From the NCBI RefSeq assembly GCF_030433645.1, contig NZ_JAROCG010000001.1, forward strand, positions 558,001 to 622,000: DNA of 64,000 nt. The letters are read 5' to 3'. The notes under the pieces were generated by a model that was given only the letters and a program-made list of their open reading frames with translations, was not told the origin of the DNA and did no database searches. Position numbers and translations under genes: made by a program. This DNA comes from Arthrobacter burdickii (GTDB lineage: Bacteria > Actinomycetota > Actinomycetes > Actinomycetales > Micrococcaceae). Positions 43,150-57,582 of the stretch are shown piece by piece (the first letter of the stretch is position 1; the number at the start of each line of letters is the position of its first letter).

Positions 43150-44067
43150 TTAGTCGCCGCCGAGTACGGGAGGCACAGGAGCGGCCTGCTCCGCAAGAAG
43201 CCGCTGGCGCCCCGCTCGTCGTTGCTGGCCACGGACGACCACGGCCAGGCCGGCGAGGATGAGCACCAGCCCGCCATAGGTTCCAGCGGGCAGCTGCTCG
43301 CCGAGGAAGACGGCCGCGAGGATCGCGGCGCCGGGAATCTCCAGCAGGATGATCATCGACACGACCAGCGGGCTCATCACCGCGAGCAGGTGGTTGAACA
43401 CCGAGTGGCCCATGATCTGCGCGAGAAGAGTCACGGCGAGGATGCCCGCCCACGCCACGGGGGTGAATCCGACGATCGGTTGGCCCGTGGCTGCGCAGAG
43501 GACTCCGAGGATGACTGCACACACTCCGTAGCAGAGCGTCGTATAGGTCCCGGTGGACATCGTCCGCCGGGCGGCGGCTCCCGCCATCTGGTAGACGCCC
43601 GCAAGCGCCCCGCCGGCCAGCGCGAGCATGTCCCCGAGGAGCGCGTCCCGGGACAGTGAGAGGTCGAATCCGGTGATGATCACGACGCCGAGAAAGGCGA
43701 TGCCCAGACCGGCCACCACCGCGCGCTGTGGCCGGGATCCCAGCAGGGCGTTGAACAACGCGATCCACGCCACCTGCAGGCAGACGAGGGCTGTGGCCGC
43801 CGCCACCGAGGTGAGCTTGAGAGCGGTGATGAAGCAGGCGAAGTGCAACGCCAGGGCTCCAGCTGCAAGGGCGAGCCGCCGGTAGTCCGCGGGGCGCAGG
43901 GCCGCGAACTCGTCCCTCTTGGAGACGACTGCCGGGCCGCCCATGAGGACGGCTCCGAGCAGGTTCCGCCAGAACGCGATGGCGAGGACCGGGGCGGCTG
44001 TCGCTGCCATGATCGGCCCGGACGCCGAGACCCCAATCACGCCCAGGATCGAGAGGAAGATAGTCAC
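43150..44067 (-). CDS. EamA/DMT-family transporter
   Basis: A 305-residue membrane transporter with ten predicted helices in two EamA repeats (residues about 1-130 and 140-290): ATAAPVLAIAFWRNLLGAVLM, ALHFACFITALKLTSVAAATALV, then ILLEIPGAAILAAVFLGEQLPAGTYGGLVLILAGLAVVV. Family members export amino acids or other metabolites; substrate unknown. Start GTG. It converges on the hypothetical gene at 42164 across the terminator. Confidence 0.88.
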   Translation of the reverse strand: MTIFLSILGVIGVSASGPIMAATAAPVLAIAFWRNLLGAVLMGGPAVVSKRDEFAALRPADYRRLALAAGALALHFACFITALKLTSVAAATALVCLQVAWIALFNALLGSRPQRAVVAGLGIAFLGVVIITGFDLSLSRDALLGDMLALAGGALAGVYQMAGAAARRTMSTGTYTTLCYGVCAVILGVLCAATGQPIVGFTPVAWAGILAVTLLAQIMGHSVFNHLLAVMSPLVVSMIILLEIPGAAILAAVFLGEQLPAGTYGGLVLILAGLAVVVRGQQRRAGRQRLLAEQAAPVPPVLGGD

Positions 44068-44124
44068 CCGGCAACCCTATGGCACGCCGTCAGTGCCGCC
44101 GCGTGCCGATCGGCCGGTTAAAGC

Positions 44125-44155
44125 AGGAAGTCCCGGCCGATGGCCGGGACTTCCT
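44125..44155 (-). terminator. Hairpin terminator after tRNA-Ala
   Basis: Fourteen-base arms AGGAAGTCCCGGCC and complement around loop GAT, five bases beyond the tRNA 3' end on the minus strand, followed on that strand by GCTTT. Confidence 0.85.
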
Positions 44156-44160
44156 TTCGG

Positions 44161-44233
44161 TGGAGGCACGGGGACTCGAACCCCGAACCCCCTGCTTGCA
44201 AAGCAGGTGCGCTACCAATTGCGCCATGCCCCC
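44161..44233 (-). tRNA. tRNA-Ala (anticodon TGC)
   Basis: A 73-nt cloverleaf beginning GGGGGCA, anticodon stem CCTGC/GCAGG with loop TTTGCAA reading TGC, T arm GGGGTTCGAGTCCCC, discriminator A. CCA is not encoded. It follows tRNA-Ile and gyrA as in other actinobacteria. Confidence 0.96.
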
Positions 44234-44278
44234 GAAATGAGCCTCATCCAGTATACCTGCGCCGGACGATGTTCCTTG

Positions 44279-44395
44279 CTAGGCGACGTCGTCCGTCGCA
44301 TTGCTCCAGACGCTCTTGCTTTTCTCTGAATCCTGCCACCGCTTGTAGACGAGGACACTTGCTGCAGCCGCTGCCGCAATAAGCAACTTCTTCAC
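44279..44395 (-). CDS. DLW-39 family micro-protein
   Basis: A 38-residue protein: MKKLLIAAAAAASVLVYKR then an acidic, Ser-rich tail ending NATDDVA. It fits the DLW-39 family, tiny actinobacterial proteins annotated between tRNA-Ile and tRNA-Ala near gyrA, though the name-giving C-terminal DLW is replaced here by DDVA. One hydrophobic Ala-rich helix could insert in the membrane. GTG start with TAGGAG upstream supports translation. Function unknown. Confidence 0.75.
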   Translation of the reverse strand: MKKLLIAAAAAASVLVYKRWQDSEKSKSVWSNATDDVA

Positions 44396-44432
44396 ACCAG
44401 TCTCCTAGCAGTCCCCTGCAGTAGTGGATCCG

Positions 44433-44506
44433 TGGGCGTACCAGGACTTGAACCTGGGACCTCTTCGTTATCAGCGAAGCGCTCTAACCGCCTGAGCTAT
44501 ACGCCC
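44433..44506 (-). tRNA. tRNA-Ile (anticodon GAT)
   Basis: A 74-nt cloverleaf: acceptor GGGCGTA with TACGCCC plus A, anticodon loop CTGATAA reading GAT, T arm CCAGGTTCAAGTCCTGG. CCA is not encoded. Confidence 0.96.
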
Positions 44507-44592
44507 CGATACCTCTTCGGGCCGAGATACGACTTTACAGTAGTGTCTCGGCATTCTTCAAATCGCCCTCCGGCGCCGAAGAGGCCGGTGTC

Positions 44593-45125
44593 CTAATCGT
44601 CGGTCAGCGTGACGCCGATTCCGCCGACCAGGGTGGAGGAGATGTTGTAGAGCACCGCCGAGAGCATGGCCAGGGCGGTCAGGAGCACCACGTTCACCAC
44701 AGCGATGATCGTGGCGAAGGAGAGGACCTGGGGCAGCGACGCGAACTGTCGAAGATCGAACCCACCGTTCTCGGATCCGGCGATCTCCCGGAGGAGCTCG
44801 TTCACGCCGTCGAAGATCCCGGTGAGGTCCAGGACCGTCCAGATCACGAAGGATGCCACGACGGTGACGATGCCGAGCGCGACCGACAGGAGGAACGACA
44901 TCTTGAGCACGGACCACGGGTCGACCTTGCTGACGAGCAGGCGGGCTTTACGGGCCTTCGCCTTCGGTGCCGGTTTGATGAGTCCCGGTCGTTGCGCGGG
45001 ACGCGCGGTCTGCGCGCCCGGGCCCGTGGGTCGCTGCGCGGGGCGCGCGGGGGCATTCACGCGCGGAGGCGTCCCGGGCGTCCGCAGTTGGCCGCTGGAC
45101 GCTCGCGGGTTGGTGTTGGCCGAGC

Positions 45126-45129
<4 letters not shown>
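44593..45129 (-). CDS. DUF3566 domain membrane protein
   Basis: A 178-residue protein with a 60-residue basic, Pro/Arg/Ala-rich N-terminus and a DUF3566 domain with two membrane helices ([25 protein letters not shown] and [27 protein letters not shown]), ending [12 protein letters not shown]. It is the counterpart of mycobacterial Rv0007, always found after gyrA. The GTG start overlaps the gyrA stop (GTGA), so it is coupled to gyrase A. Function unknown. Confidence 0.9.
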
Positions 45130-47795
<2,666 letters not shown>

Positions 47796-47970
47796 GAATC
47801 AGTTCCGTTCGTGAAAGGTTCTCGACCACACAGGAGACGCGGTCGCTGGCCGGTGCCCGGCATCGTGTGCAGGCGCCCGGTCGGACGTCCTCCCTCTCCC
47901 TCGCAAGCTCGGGCAGGGACCCTCGGTCCGCTCTTGTTCCGTTGCGCCGGCACGATGCCGGTATCGGCAC

Positions 47971-50076
<2,106 letters not shown>

Positions 50077-50232
50077 CTATTCTACCCTGCGGAGGGCTAC
50101 AATCCCGCACGAACACCCTCTCACCGGCCAATAAAGCGGCGTCAGAGCCGATAGGGGGTCCTTCCATGAGGACGGATACGCCGGGCGGACCTCCGATTGG
50201 CCTACAGGCCGTCCAGCGGCCCGCCCTCCGGC

Positions 50233-50898
50233 TCATCCGTAGGTGTCGCGGGGACCGCGTCCCTTGACGGAGCGTCCACCCTTGCGCCAGCTCGGCGCGG
50301 CGGGCCCGACGACGGAGAGCCGGGTCACGACGCCCGCCCCCAGCTCGGCCTCGAACCGCTGCAGCACCTGCGGAGTGATGAGGCGGAGCTGGGTGGCCCA
50401 GGCGGTCGAGTCGCACCTCACCAGGACCGTGTCGGCGTCGAAACTCTCCGGCACGCAGTGCGCCGCGATGTCCGCCCCGACGATCTCGTCCCAGCGGGAC
50501 AGCACCGATCCGATCGCCACCGGCGACTTCCAGCCGCGTTCCGCGAGCATCCTCGAGAAGACGTTGCCGACACCTTCCGGATCCCGCCCACCATAGGTGG
50601 GCTCGGGTGAGTACCGGCGGCGAGGTGCCTTCGCCGTCCGCTTCGAAGCCGTCTCCCGGGGTGTGCCCCTGGCCTGGGATGCGCTGCGCAATCTGTTGAG
50701 GAGGGCCTGCGGAGCGTCCTGCTCGGGAAAGTCCTCGGCGCCGGGACGGTCCATCCCGCCGTCTCCGTCGCGGTTCCGTTCGCCGCGGTTCCTGCCGTCA
50801 TCCGGCCCGTCCGCCCCGGGTCGCGCCGGATCGCCGGTCGCTTCACCGGAGGGTATGCCGTCCTGCCCGTGCTCCTCCGGCGTCGATTTCTCAGACAT
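50233..50898 (-). CDS. DciA-like DUF721 protein
   Basis: A 221-residue protein. The first 100 residues are acidic, Gly/Asp/Arg-rich and probably disordered; residues about 118-215 form the DUF721 KH-like domain (GNVFSRMLAERGWKSPVAIGSVLSRWDEIVGADIAAHC, VLVRCDSTAWATQLRLI). DUF721 includes DciA, which helps load the replicative helicase in bacteria without DnaC, so a role in replication start is likely. The ATG overlaps the recF stop region by 8 bases, with GGAG upstream. Confidence 0.85.
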   Translation of the reverse strand: MSEKSTPEEHGQDGIPSGEATGDPARPGADGPDDGRNRGERNRDGDGGMDRPGAEDFPEQDAPQALLNRLRSASQARGTPRETASKRTAKAPRRRYSPEPTYGGRDPEGVGNVFSRMLAERGWKSPVAIGSVLSRWDEIVGADIAAHCVPESFDADTVLVRCDSTAWATQLRLITPQVLQRFEAELGAGVVTRLSVVGPAAPSWRKGGRSVKGRGPRDTYG

Positions 50899-52183
50899 GA
50901 GCTTCTCCGCCATCGACGTCTCCGGCATCTTCTCCGGAATCCTGGCGTCCTTCGGCCGCCTCCGGGACATCGGCTGGGCGGACATCGACTCCTTCAACAC
51001 CGTCGATGCCGCCCGGGACGACGCGGATCTGTCGGCCGAGGAGGGCCTCGGGGATGTCGTCCCCGACAGCGGCAGTGACCAGCACCTGCTCGGCAGGGGC
51101 GACGATCGCGGCGAGGCGCGTACGCCGTTGCGCGTCGAGTTCGGCGAAGACGTCGTCGAGGATCAGCACGGGATTCCCACCGGGGGTGGAGTCCTCCTCG
51201 AGCAACAGGTAGTAGGAAGCGAGCCGGAGGGCCAGGGCCATGGACCAGGTCTCCCCGTGGGAGGCATACCCCTTCGCCGGGACGGAACCGAGCAGCAGGG
51301 CGAGGTCGTCACGGTGCGGTCCCACGAGGGAGATGCCGCGCTCGAGTTCCTTCTTCCGGTGGCGCAGGAGGCTCGCGATGAACAGTTCCGTCAGCTCCGG
51401 AAGGGCGAGATCCTGCAGGCCCTCCCCGGAAGCACGGGGCATGGCCCCGCCGTCGTCGTCGGTTCGAAGGTCCGGGGACGACGAGACGCTGGAGACGTAG
51501 GCGATGTCCGCCGCCTTCGACCCGTCCGTCAGTTCCTTGTACGCGCGCTGCACGTGGGGACGCAGCTGGTCGGTGAGGAGGAGACGGGCCGAGAGCAGCC
51601 GTGCGCCGGCCTGGGCCAGATGCTGGTCCCACACATCGAGGGTCGAATCGTGTGCCGTCGAGAACCTGCCGGCTGCCCGCGCGGACTTCAGCAGTGCGTT
51701 CCGTTGCTTGAGGACACGCTCGTAGTCGGCGCGCAGCGCCGACTGGTGCGGCAGGAGCGACACCATCACGTCGTCCAGGTACCGGCGCCGTCCCGAGGGG
51801 TCACCCTTGACCAGGGCAAGGTCCTCAGGTGCGAAGAGGACGGTCTTCAGGATGCCGGCGGCATCCCTCGCCCGTACAGGATTCGACCTGTTGATCCGGG
51901 CACGGTTGGCTGCATCGGCATTGATCTCGACCTCGACGCTCGTGCGCTGCGTGCCCCGGACGAACCTGCCCCGGATGATCGCCCGCTCCTCGCCGAACGA
52001 GATCAGGGGCTTGTCGGTGCTGACGCGGTGGGACGACAGGGTCGCGAGGTACCCGATGGCCTCGACGATGTTCGTCTTCCCCACCCCGTTCGGCCCGACG
52101 AAGACCGTGATACCGGGCTCTACCGCGGTATCGAGTTGCCCGTAGCTCCGGAACCCGGTGAGCGAGAGGTGCTCAACGTACAC
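50891..52183 (-). CDS. recF: Recombination and replication repair protein RecF
   Basis: A 430-residue SMC-like ATPase for gap repair and fork restart. Walker A is VGPNGVGKTNIVEAIGYL, the signature is in LLGSVPAKGYASHGETWSMALALRLA, Walker B is PVLILDDVFAELD. The C-terminal 45 residues are an extra Gly/Asp/Val-rich tail. GTG start. It lies 10 bases after gnd and overlaps the DciA-like gene. Confidence 0.95.
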   Translation of the reverse strand: MYVEHLSLTGFRSYGQLDTAVEPGITVFVGPNGVGKTNIVEAIGYLATLSSHRVSTDKPLISFGEERAIIRGRFVRGTQRTSVEVEINADAANRARINRSNPVRARDAAGILKTVLFAPEDLALVKGDPSGRRRYLDDVMVSLLPHQSALRADYERVLKQRNALLKSARAAGRFSTAHDSTLDVWDQHLAQAGARLLSARLLLTDQLRPHVQRAYKELTDGSKAADIAYVSSVSSSPDLRTDDDGGAMPRASGEGLQDLALPELTELFIASLLRHRKKELERGISLVGPHRDDLALLLGSVPAKGYASHGETWSMALALRLASYYLLLEEDSTPGGNPVLILDDVFAELDAQRRTRLAAIVAPAEQVLVTAAVGDDIPEALLGRQIRVVPGGIDGVEGVDVRPADVPEAAEGRQDSGEDAGDVDGGEAHV

Positions 52184-52193
52184 CGGTCACCAC

Positions 52194-53084
52194 TTACTTC
52201 TCCTGAGCCGGTTTCACTGCGTGGCCGCCGAACTGGTTGCGAAGCGCCGCCACCATCTTCATCGACGGGGAATCGTCCTGGCGCGAGGCGAACCGGGCGA
52301 ACAGTGCCGCTGTGATGGCCGGAGCCGGCACCGAGTTGGCGATCGCCTCCTCGACGGTCCACCGACCCTCCCCGGAATCCTCGACGTAGCCCGCGATCTT
52401 CGACAGTCCGGGGTCCTCCTGCAGCGCCTTGACGACGAGGTCCAGCAGCCAGGAACGGACGACGGTCCCCTTCTGCCAGGCGGCGAAGGTTCCGTGGACG
52501 TCCTTGACGATGTCCTTGGCCTCGAGGAGTTCGTAGCCCTCGGCATAGGACTGCATCAGTCCGTACTCGATACCGTTGTGCACCATCTTGGCGTAGTGGC
52601 CCGCCCCCACGTCGCCCACGTGCACGAAGCTCTCAGCGCGCTCGCCCTCCGGGCGCAGTGCGTCGAAGACCGGCATCGCGAGGTCGACATCCTCGGAACT
52701 GCCGCCCGCCATGAGGCCGTAGCCGTTCTCGAGTCCCCAGACTCCGCCTGAGACGCCGCAGTCGAGGAATCGGACGCCCTTCTGGGCCAGCAGGGTGGCG
52801 TGGATCTGGTCATCGGTGAACTTGGAGTTGCCTCCGTCGATCACCAGGTCGCCTTCGGCGAGGAGCTCGGAGAGGTCCTTCACGACGGCGTCGGTGACCT
52901 GGCCTGCGGGCACCATCACCCAGACGATGCGCGGAGCCGGAAGCGCGGCGACCAGTTCATCGAGGCTCGAAACATCGGTGCGCTCGGGGTTGCGGTCGAA
53001 ACCGGTGACCTCGATGCCGTTCTGGCGGAGTCGCTCCCTCATGTTGAATCCCATTTTTCCGAGTCCAATGAGGCCGATATGCAT
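52194..53084 (-). CDS. gnd: 6-phosphogluconate dehydrogenase, decarboxylating (short form)
   Basis: A 296-residue NAD(P)-dependent oxidative pentose-phosphate enzyme of the GndA/YqeC-like short class (MHIGLIGLGKMGFNMRERLRQ, VIDGGNSKFTDD, FLDCGVSGGVWGLENGYGLMAGG, YAKMVHNGIEYGLMQSYAEG). The catalytic Lys-x-x-His-Asn-Gly-Ile motif is complete. The length is normal for this class and about 170 residues shorter than the enteric type. It lies between dnaN and recF, a position also seen in mycobacteria. Confidence 0.93.
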   Translation of the reverse strand: MHIGLIGLGKMGFNMRERLRQNGIEVTGFDRNPERTDVSSLDELVAALPAPRIVWVMVPAGQVTDAVVKDLSELLAEGDLVIDGGNSKFTDDQIHATLLAQKGVRFLDCGVSGGVWGLENGYGLMAGGSSEDVDLAMPVFDALRPEGERAESFVHVGDVGAGHYAKMVHNGIEYGLMQSYAEGYELLEAKDIVKDVHGTFAAWQKGTVVRSWLLDLVVKALQEDPGLSKIAGYVEDSGEGRWTVEEAIANSVPAPAITAALFARFASRQDDSPSMKMVAALRNQFGGHAVKPAQEK

Positions 53085-53150
53085 GAGCTTCTCTTTCTGA
53101 CGATGGGTCCGGCGGGCGGTCCGGCCGGCCGGGTGTACCTGCCGCGGGGG

Positions 53151-54275
53151 CTACTGGTTGGGAAGCCGCACGGGCATCAGCAGGTACTTGTAGTCTTCCC
53201 TGTCCTCGCCCGACGCGTCATCCTGCGCCGACATCACCGCGGGCTTGGGAGGTGAGGTAAAGGAGAACCGGACGTACGGGCTGCTGAAGGCTCCGAGTCC
53301 CTCGCTCAGGTAGTGGGGGTTGAAGGCGACCGTGATGTCGTCGCCGTCCAGCGTCGCCTCGATGGCTTCGGAGGCCTGGGCGTCCTCGCCCGTACCGGCG
53401 TCGAGGGTCACCTGTCCCTCGGTGAAGGCCAGACGCACGGGAGTGTTGCGTTCGGCGACGAGCGACACACGACGAACCGCCTCGACGAGCATGCTCGTCT
53501 GGACGGTGGCATGGATCGGGGTGTTCTCTGGGAAGAGCGACCGGATCTTGGGGTAGTCGCCGTCCACGAGCAGGGACGTGGTGCGGCGGCCACCTGATTC
53601 GAAACCGATCAGCTCGGAGTCGTCCGAGAACGCGATGTTCAGGTCTCCTGCGCCGCCGAGCGTCTTCGCGACCTCGTTGAGCGTCTTGGCCTTGACCAGT
53701 GCGCTGGTCGAGATTCCGGGCGTCGACGGTTTCCAGGAGACCTCGCGCAGGGCGAGCCGGTACCGGTCGGTGGCGAGCAGGGTGATCAGGTCATCCTCGA
53801 TCTCCATGCGGACACCGGTCAGGATCGGCAGGGTGTCGTCGCGGCTCGCGGCGATGATGACCTGCGAGACGGCCTGGGAGAAGGCATCACCGTCGACGAC
53901 GCCACTGACCGCGGGGAGTTTGGGTAGCTCCGGGTACTCGCCCTCGGGCATGGTCGCGAGGTTGAAGCGGCTGTTGCGGCACGTCAGGGTCACTTTCGAT
54001 CCATCGGTGGCTACCTCGACCGGAGCGGAGGGAAGACTGCGGCAGATGTCGGCGAGCAGGCGGCCCGATACGAGGATCGTGCCTTCCTCCAGGACGTCCG
54101 CCGCGATCTCGAGGCGCGCGGAGATCTCGTAGTCGAAGCTCGCGAGGCTCAGTGAACCACCCTCGGCCCGGATGAGCAGTCCGGCGAGGACCGGTACGGG
54201 CGGACGGGGTGACAGGGAACGGGCGGTCCAGGACACAGCCTCCGCAAGTACATCCCGCTCGACTCTGAATTTCAC
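53151..54275 (-). CDS. dnaN: DNA polymerase III sliding clamp beta
   Basis: A 374-residue clamp protein of three tandem domains (VKFRVERDVLAEAVSWTARSL; FSQAVSQVIIAASRDDTLPILTGVRM; MLVEAVRRVSLVAERNTPVRL) ending with the clamp C-terminus YKYLLMPVRLPNQ. It tethers polymerases, including the DnaE2/ImuB mutasome encoded in this window. I chose the GTG at 54275 by homology; the upstream frame is open into the oriC region. GGAAGG lies about 12 bases before it. Confidence 0.95.
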   Translation of the reverse strand: MKFRVERDVLAEAVSWTARSLSPRPPVPVLAGLLIRAEGGSLSLASFDYEISARLEIAADVLEEGTILVSGRLLADICRSLPSAPVEVATDGSKVTLTCRNSRFNLATMPEGEYPELPKLPAVSGVVDGDAFSQAVSQVIIAASRDDTLPILTGVRMEIEDDLITLLATDRYRLALREVSWKPSTPGISTSALVKAKTLNEVAKTLGGAGDLNIAFSDDSELIGFESGGRRTTSLLVDGDYPKIRSLFPENTPIHATVQTSMLVEAVRRVSLVAERNTPVRLAFTEGQVTLDAGTGEDAQASEAIEATLDGDDITVAFNPHYLSEGLGAFSSPYVRFSFTSPPKPAVMSAQDDASGEDREDYKYLLMPVRLPNQ

Positions 54276-54745
54276 GGAGCAGTGCCGCCTTCCAAAAAAA
54301 CAGCCACCGGCGAAGCCGGCGGATGGTGGGTCGCATGTCATGCACGGAGATGCCCGGGCACGGGGAACTACAACCCTACTGGGGAACAGCTTAGCCGGAT
54401 AGCGGAGCTGCGAAGCAGGTCCGGGGAGGCGGGGAACGGGTCGGACGGAACGTGGAATGTTATTTGACGAACTTTTGAAGTTTAAGGTTCGTAGTGTTAA
54501 TAACTGCTGTGGATTCTGTGGATAAGTCCACTGGTCGGCGCGCTTCCGCGGATTTGCCCTGTGGACAACGTGTGCGTTCGGACGACGGCCCCCTGCAGGC
54601 GGTTGTGGGGAAAATCCTTGTCATTCCGCGGATCCACAGGCTGCAGGGGGTTTTTCCTCAGGTTGGGTGCCGATGTTCCCCCGGTTATCCACAGCTGTGT
54701 CCACACCTGTTAATTACACCGGTGAAACACAGGGTCCGGTCGCTG
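54276..54745. other. oriC: Chromosome replication origin oriC
   Basis: The dnaA-dnaN intergenic region. Perfect DnaA boxes are TGTGGATAA (54517), directly preceded by TGTGGATTC (54508), and TTATCCACA (54685). Near matches are TGTGGACAA (54560), TGTGGGGAA (54604), GGATCCACA (54630) and GTGTCCACA (54697). An AT-rich stretch at 54457-54505 next to the dnaN-side boxes is the likely unwinding element. CCCCCTGCAG (54589) and its complement (54641) form an inverted repeat in the centre. Confidence 0.93.
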
Positions 54746-56158
54746 TCAGGCTTCGCGCTGCTTGTGCTTGATGCGGTTGGTTAGCTCGGTGACCTGGTTG
54801 AAGATCGCGCGCCTCTCGGCCATGAGCTCGCGGATCTTCCGGTCCGCGTGGATGACGGTGGTGTGGTCACGGCCGCCGAGCTCCTGCCCGATCTTTGGGA
54901 GGGACATGTCGGTGAGCTCCCGGCACAGGTACATGGCGATCTGCCGGGCGGTGACGAGCGTCCTCGTGCGCGACTTGCTGCACAGCTCTTCCATGCTGAT
55001 CTGGAAGTAGTCCGCGGTCTGCGCCATGATCACGGTGGACGTGATCTCCTGCGCCCCGTCGTCGGAGATCAGGTCCTTCAGCACGATCTCCGCCAGGTTC
55101 ACGTCGACCGTCTGGCGATTGAGGCTGGCGAAGGCCGTGACCCTGATCAACGCCCCCTCCAGTTCCCGGATATTGGTCGCGATCTTCGAGGCGATGTACT
55201 CGAGGACGTCGTCGGGTGCGCTCAGGCTGTCGCTGATCGCCTTCTTGCGGAGGATCGCGATGCGGGTCTCCAGTTCGGGCGGCTGGATGTCCGTCAGGAG
55301 GCCCCACTCGAACCGGGACCGCATGCGCTCCTCGAACCCGATCAGCTGCTTGGGCGGCATGTCGGAGGTGATGACCACCTGCTTGTTGTGGTTGTGCAGC
55401 GCATTGAAGGTGTGGAAGAACTCTTCCATGGTCCGGTCCTTGCCGGAGAGGAACTGGATGTCGTCGATCAGCAGGATGTCGACGTTGCGGTAGGTCTGCT
55501 TGAAGCTCGAGCCCTCATCGTCGCGGATCGAGTTGATGAAGTCGTTGGTGAACTCCTCGGAGTTCACGTACCGGACACGGATCCCGGTGTAGAGATGCCG
55601 GGCGTAGTGACCGATGGCGTGCAGCAGGTGGGTCTTGCCGAGCCCGGAGTCGCCGTAGATGAAGAGCGGGTTGTAGGCCTTCGCCGGCGCTTCGGCCACC
55701 GCGACTGCCGCCGCGTGGGCGAAGCGGTTCGAGGACCCGATGACGAAGGTGTCGAAGATGTACTTGGGATTGAGCCGGCCGAATTCGTGGGAGTTGCTGG
55801 GCGGGGTAGGGGAAGGCTTGGCCTCGCCCTTGGGTTCCGGCGAGACCTGCTCGGGTTCCTGCTCGGGAGCCTCCTCCGCCACAGGGGTCAGTTCGGGGTC
55901 GATCACGAAGGCGCACTGGATGTCCTCACGGAACACGTCGCGCAGGGCCTCGTCCAGGGCGGACTTGAGCTGGGTCTGCAGGACTTCGCGCGTCAGTTCG
56001 TTGGGAACGGCGATGAGCATGGTCGTTCCGATGAGGCCCTGGGCCTGTGCCAGCACCATGAATCCGCGCTGGCGCGGGGTGACGCGATCGTCCTGCTCGA
56101 GGGTCCGGATGACTTTACGCCAGGAACTCCCGACGTCGTTTACCTCATCTGTTCCCAC
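54746..56158 (-). CDS. dnaA: Chromosomal replication initiator DnaA
   Basis: A 470-residue AAA+ initiator. Domain I is short ([26 protein letters not shown]), domain II is an acidic Pro/Glu linker (residues 90-125), domain III has Walker [17 protein letters not shown] and Walker [11 protein letters not shown], and domain IV ends with the box-binding motif [18 protein letters not shown] start at 56158 with AAGAGGGG upstream. DnaA-box-like sites in its own leader suggest autoregulation. Confidence 0.97.
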   Translation of the reverse strand: MGTDEVNDVGSSWRKVIRTLEQDDRVTPRQRGFMVLAQAQGLIGTTMLIAVPNELTREVLQTQLKSALDEALRDVFREDIQCAFVIDPELTPVAEEAPEQEPEQVSPEPKGEAKPSPTPPSNSHEFGRLNPKYIFDTFVIGSSNRFAHAAAVAVAEAPAKAYNPLFIYGDSGLGKTHLLHAIGHYARHLYTGIRVRYVNSEEFTNDFINSIRDDEGSSFKQTYRNVDILLIDDIQFLSGKDRTMEEFFHTFNALHNHNKQVVITSDMPPKQLIGFEERMRSRFEWGLLTDIQPPELETRIAILRKKAISDSLSAPDDVLEYIASKIATNIRELEGALIRVTAFASLNRQTVDVNLAEIVLKDLISDDGAQEITSTVIMAQTADYFQISMEELCSKSRTRTLVTARQIAMYLCRELTDMSLPKIGQELGGRDHTTVIHADRKIRELMAERRAIFNQVTELTNRIKHKQREA

Positions 56159-56620
56159 AAGAACCCCTCTTAGCTGTGCTGCCCGCGCTCGAAAAGGTCC
56201 GTTCTCCACAGAGTTGTACACAAGCCGTGGATAAACGGACCAGAGCCAAGAGTAGAGGATGAGAACTACAGAAGATAGCGGGCTGGCGCGGCAGGACGGG
56301 GGCTGGAAGGGGTCCCATCCGGTCCCTCCGGCGATGCGTGTAGTGTGATTCGAGCGCCGGTTGTCCACAGGCCCGTGGAAAAGTAGCCCACAGGCCGGCG
56401 ACGGGCGAGTTTGACGCCCCTCCGCCGCGTCCCCTAACGTTATGTAGTCCAACATGTCTGCATTTCGCATGCCATCACAGATGTTTCCGGGTACTAAGAG
56501 GCCTCGGGATGTGACAGCTCCAACGCGAATGTCGGATGTACACCTTCATCGCGTCAGTCTGTTCTTCCCCCTTGTTGCAATGGGCCGGACGCATCTCAAG
56601 ATCGTTCTGGAGTAACTACA
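56159..56620. other. dnaA-rpmH divergent control region
   Basis: A 462-base gap without a gene. It holds the promoters for dnaA (minus) and rpmH (plus). DnaA-box-like sequences are TTCTCCACA (56202), CGTGGATAA (56226) and TTGTCCACA (56361). TATGTA near 56451 is a possible -10 for rpmH. No other gene is visible. Confidence 0.7.
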
Positions 56621-56758
56621 GTGAGCAAGCGGACTTTTCAGCCGAATAACCGCCGTCGTGCCAAGAAGCACGGTTTCCGCCTTCGCATGCGCACCCGCGC
56701 TGGTCGTGCCATCCTGTCGGCGCGCCGCGGCAAGGGCCGTACCGAACTCTCGGCATAA
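56621..56758 (+). CDS. rpmH: 50S ribosomal protein L34
   Basis: A 45-residue, highly basic ribosomal protein: [18 protein letters not shown] then [21 protein letters not shown] and ending TELSA. The sequence and length are normal for L34. GTG start with GGAG nine bases upstream. It heads the rpmH-rnpA-yidD-yidC-khpB-rsmG series and faces dnaA. Confidence 0.96.
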   Translation: MSKRTFQPNNRRRAKKHGFRLRMRTRAGRAILSARRGKGRTELSA

Positions 56759-56840
56759 GCGGTTCCTCCCACGCCATGCGTCCTTCGGGTGATCGCGCCG
56801 GCACGGGGTTCCTTCCCTCAGCAATGAACAGGAACCCGTA

Positions 56841-57221
56841 GTGCTTCCGATGATCCACAGGGTGCGAACGGCAGCGGATTTTGCACGTACCGTACGTTCC
56901 GGTGCCCGGTCAGGGCGCCGGAACGTCGTGCTATATGGGTCCAGAACCTCGGACTCCGCACCCTCCCGGGTCGGCTTCATCGTCGGCAAAAACGTAGGGA
57001 ACGCTGTCACCCGCAACCTCGTTAAACGGAGGCTTCGCCACGCTTCGGCGGAGTGGGTCGCTGCGCACCCCCACGGGTACGACGTCGTCGTCCGCGCGCT
57101 CCCACCGGCCGCGGACAGCGACTGGCCGGCCCTGCAGAAGGACTTCACGAGCTGCCTGGCTGCGGTTGCCCGCAGGCTGGAGCGCTCCGACGCACCGGAA
57201 AGGGAAGGCAGAGTATCGTGA
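56841..57221 (+). CDS. rnpA: Ribonuclease P protein component
   Basis: A 126-residue basic protein that helps the RNase P RNA trim tRNA 5' leaders. Signatures are [43 protein letters not shown] (the RNR motif) and [13 protein letters not shown] start with AGGAACC upstream. Its stop overlaps the yidD start (GTGA). Confidence 0.95.
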   Translation: MLPMIHRVRTAADFARTVRSGARSGRRNVVLYGSRTSDSAPSRVGFIVGKNVGNAVTRNLVKRRLRHASAEWVAAHPHGYDVVVRALPPAADSDWPALQKDFTSCLAAVARRLERSDAPEREGRVS

Positions 57222-57580
57222 GCAGCATCGCTGTCCGTGTGCCGGCCTTCCTCATGGGGTTGCCTCGCCTGGCCGTGATCGGGTTCCTGATCGCGTACCG
57301 CAAGGTCGTCTCTCCGCTGTACGGGCAGGTGTGCCGGTTCTACCCGAGCTGTTCGGCCTATGCGCTCGAGGCGGTGACGGTCCATGGGGTCGTTCGCGGT
57401 TCGTGGCTCGCGGCCAGGCGGCTGGTCCGGTGCCATCCCTGGAACGACGGCGGCGTGGACCACGTCCCAGGGGGTGGCAGGAGTTTTCCCGAGGGGAGAC
57501 TGCCGTCGATAGTTGTGTTGAACCACCCGGTGATTCCGGACGATGACGAAAGCCGCCCTGCGGCTCGAGGAGCAAACTGA
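57218..57580 (+). CDS. yidD: Membrane protein insertion efficiency factor YidD
   Basis: A 120-residue protein with the YidD core [63 protein letters not shown], with its conserved Cys residues. It aids insertion with YidC. A C-terminal extension of 30 residues is specific to this lineage. GTG start overlaps the rnpA stop, and yidC begins two bases after its stop. Confidence 0.94.
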   Translation: MSSIAVRVPAFLMGLPRLAVIGFLIAYRKVVSPLYGQVCRFYPSCSAYALEAVTVHGVVRGSWLAARRLVRCHPWNDGGVDHVPGGGRSFPEGRLPSIVVLNHPVIPDDDESRPAARGAN

Positions 57581-57582
57581 CA

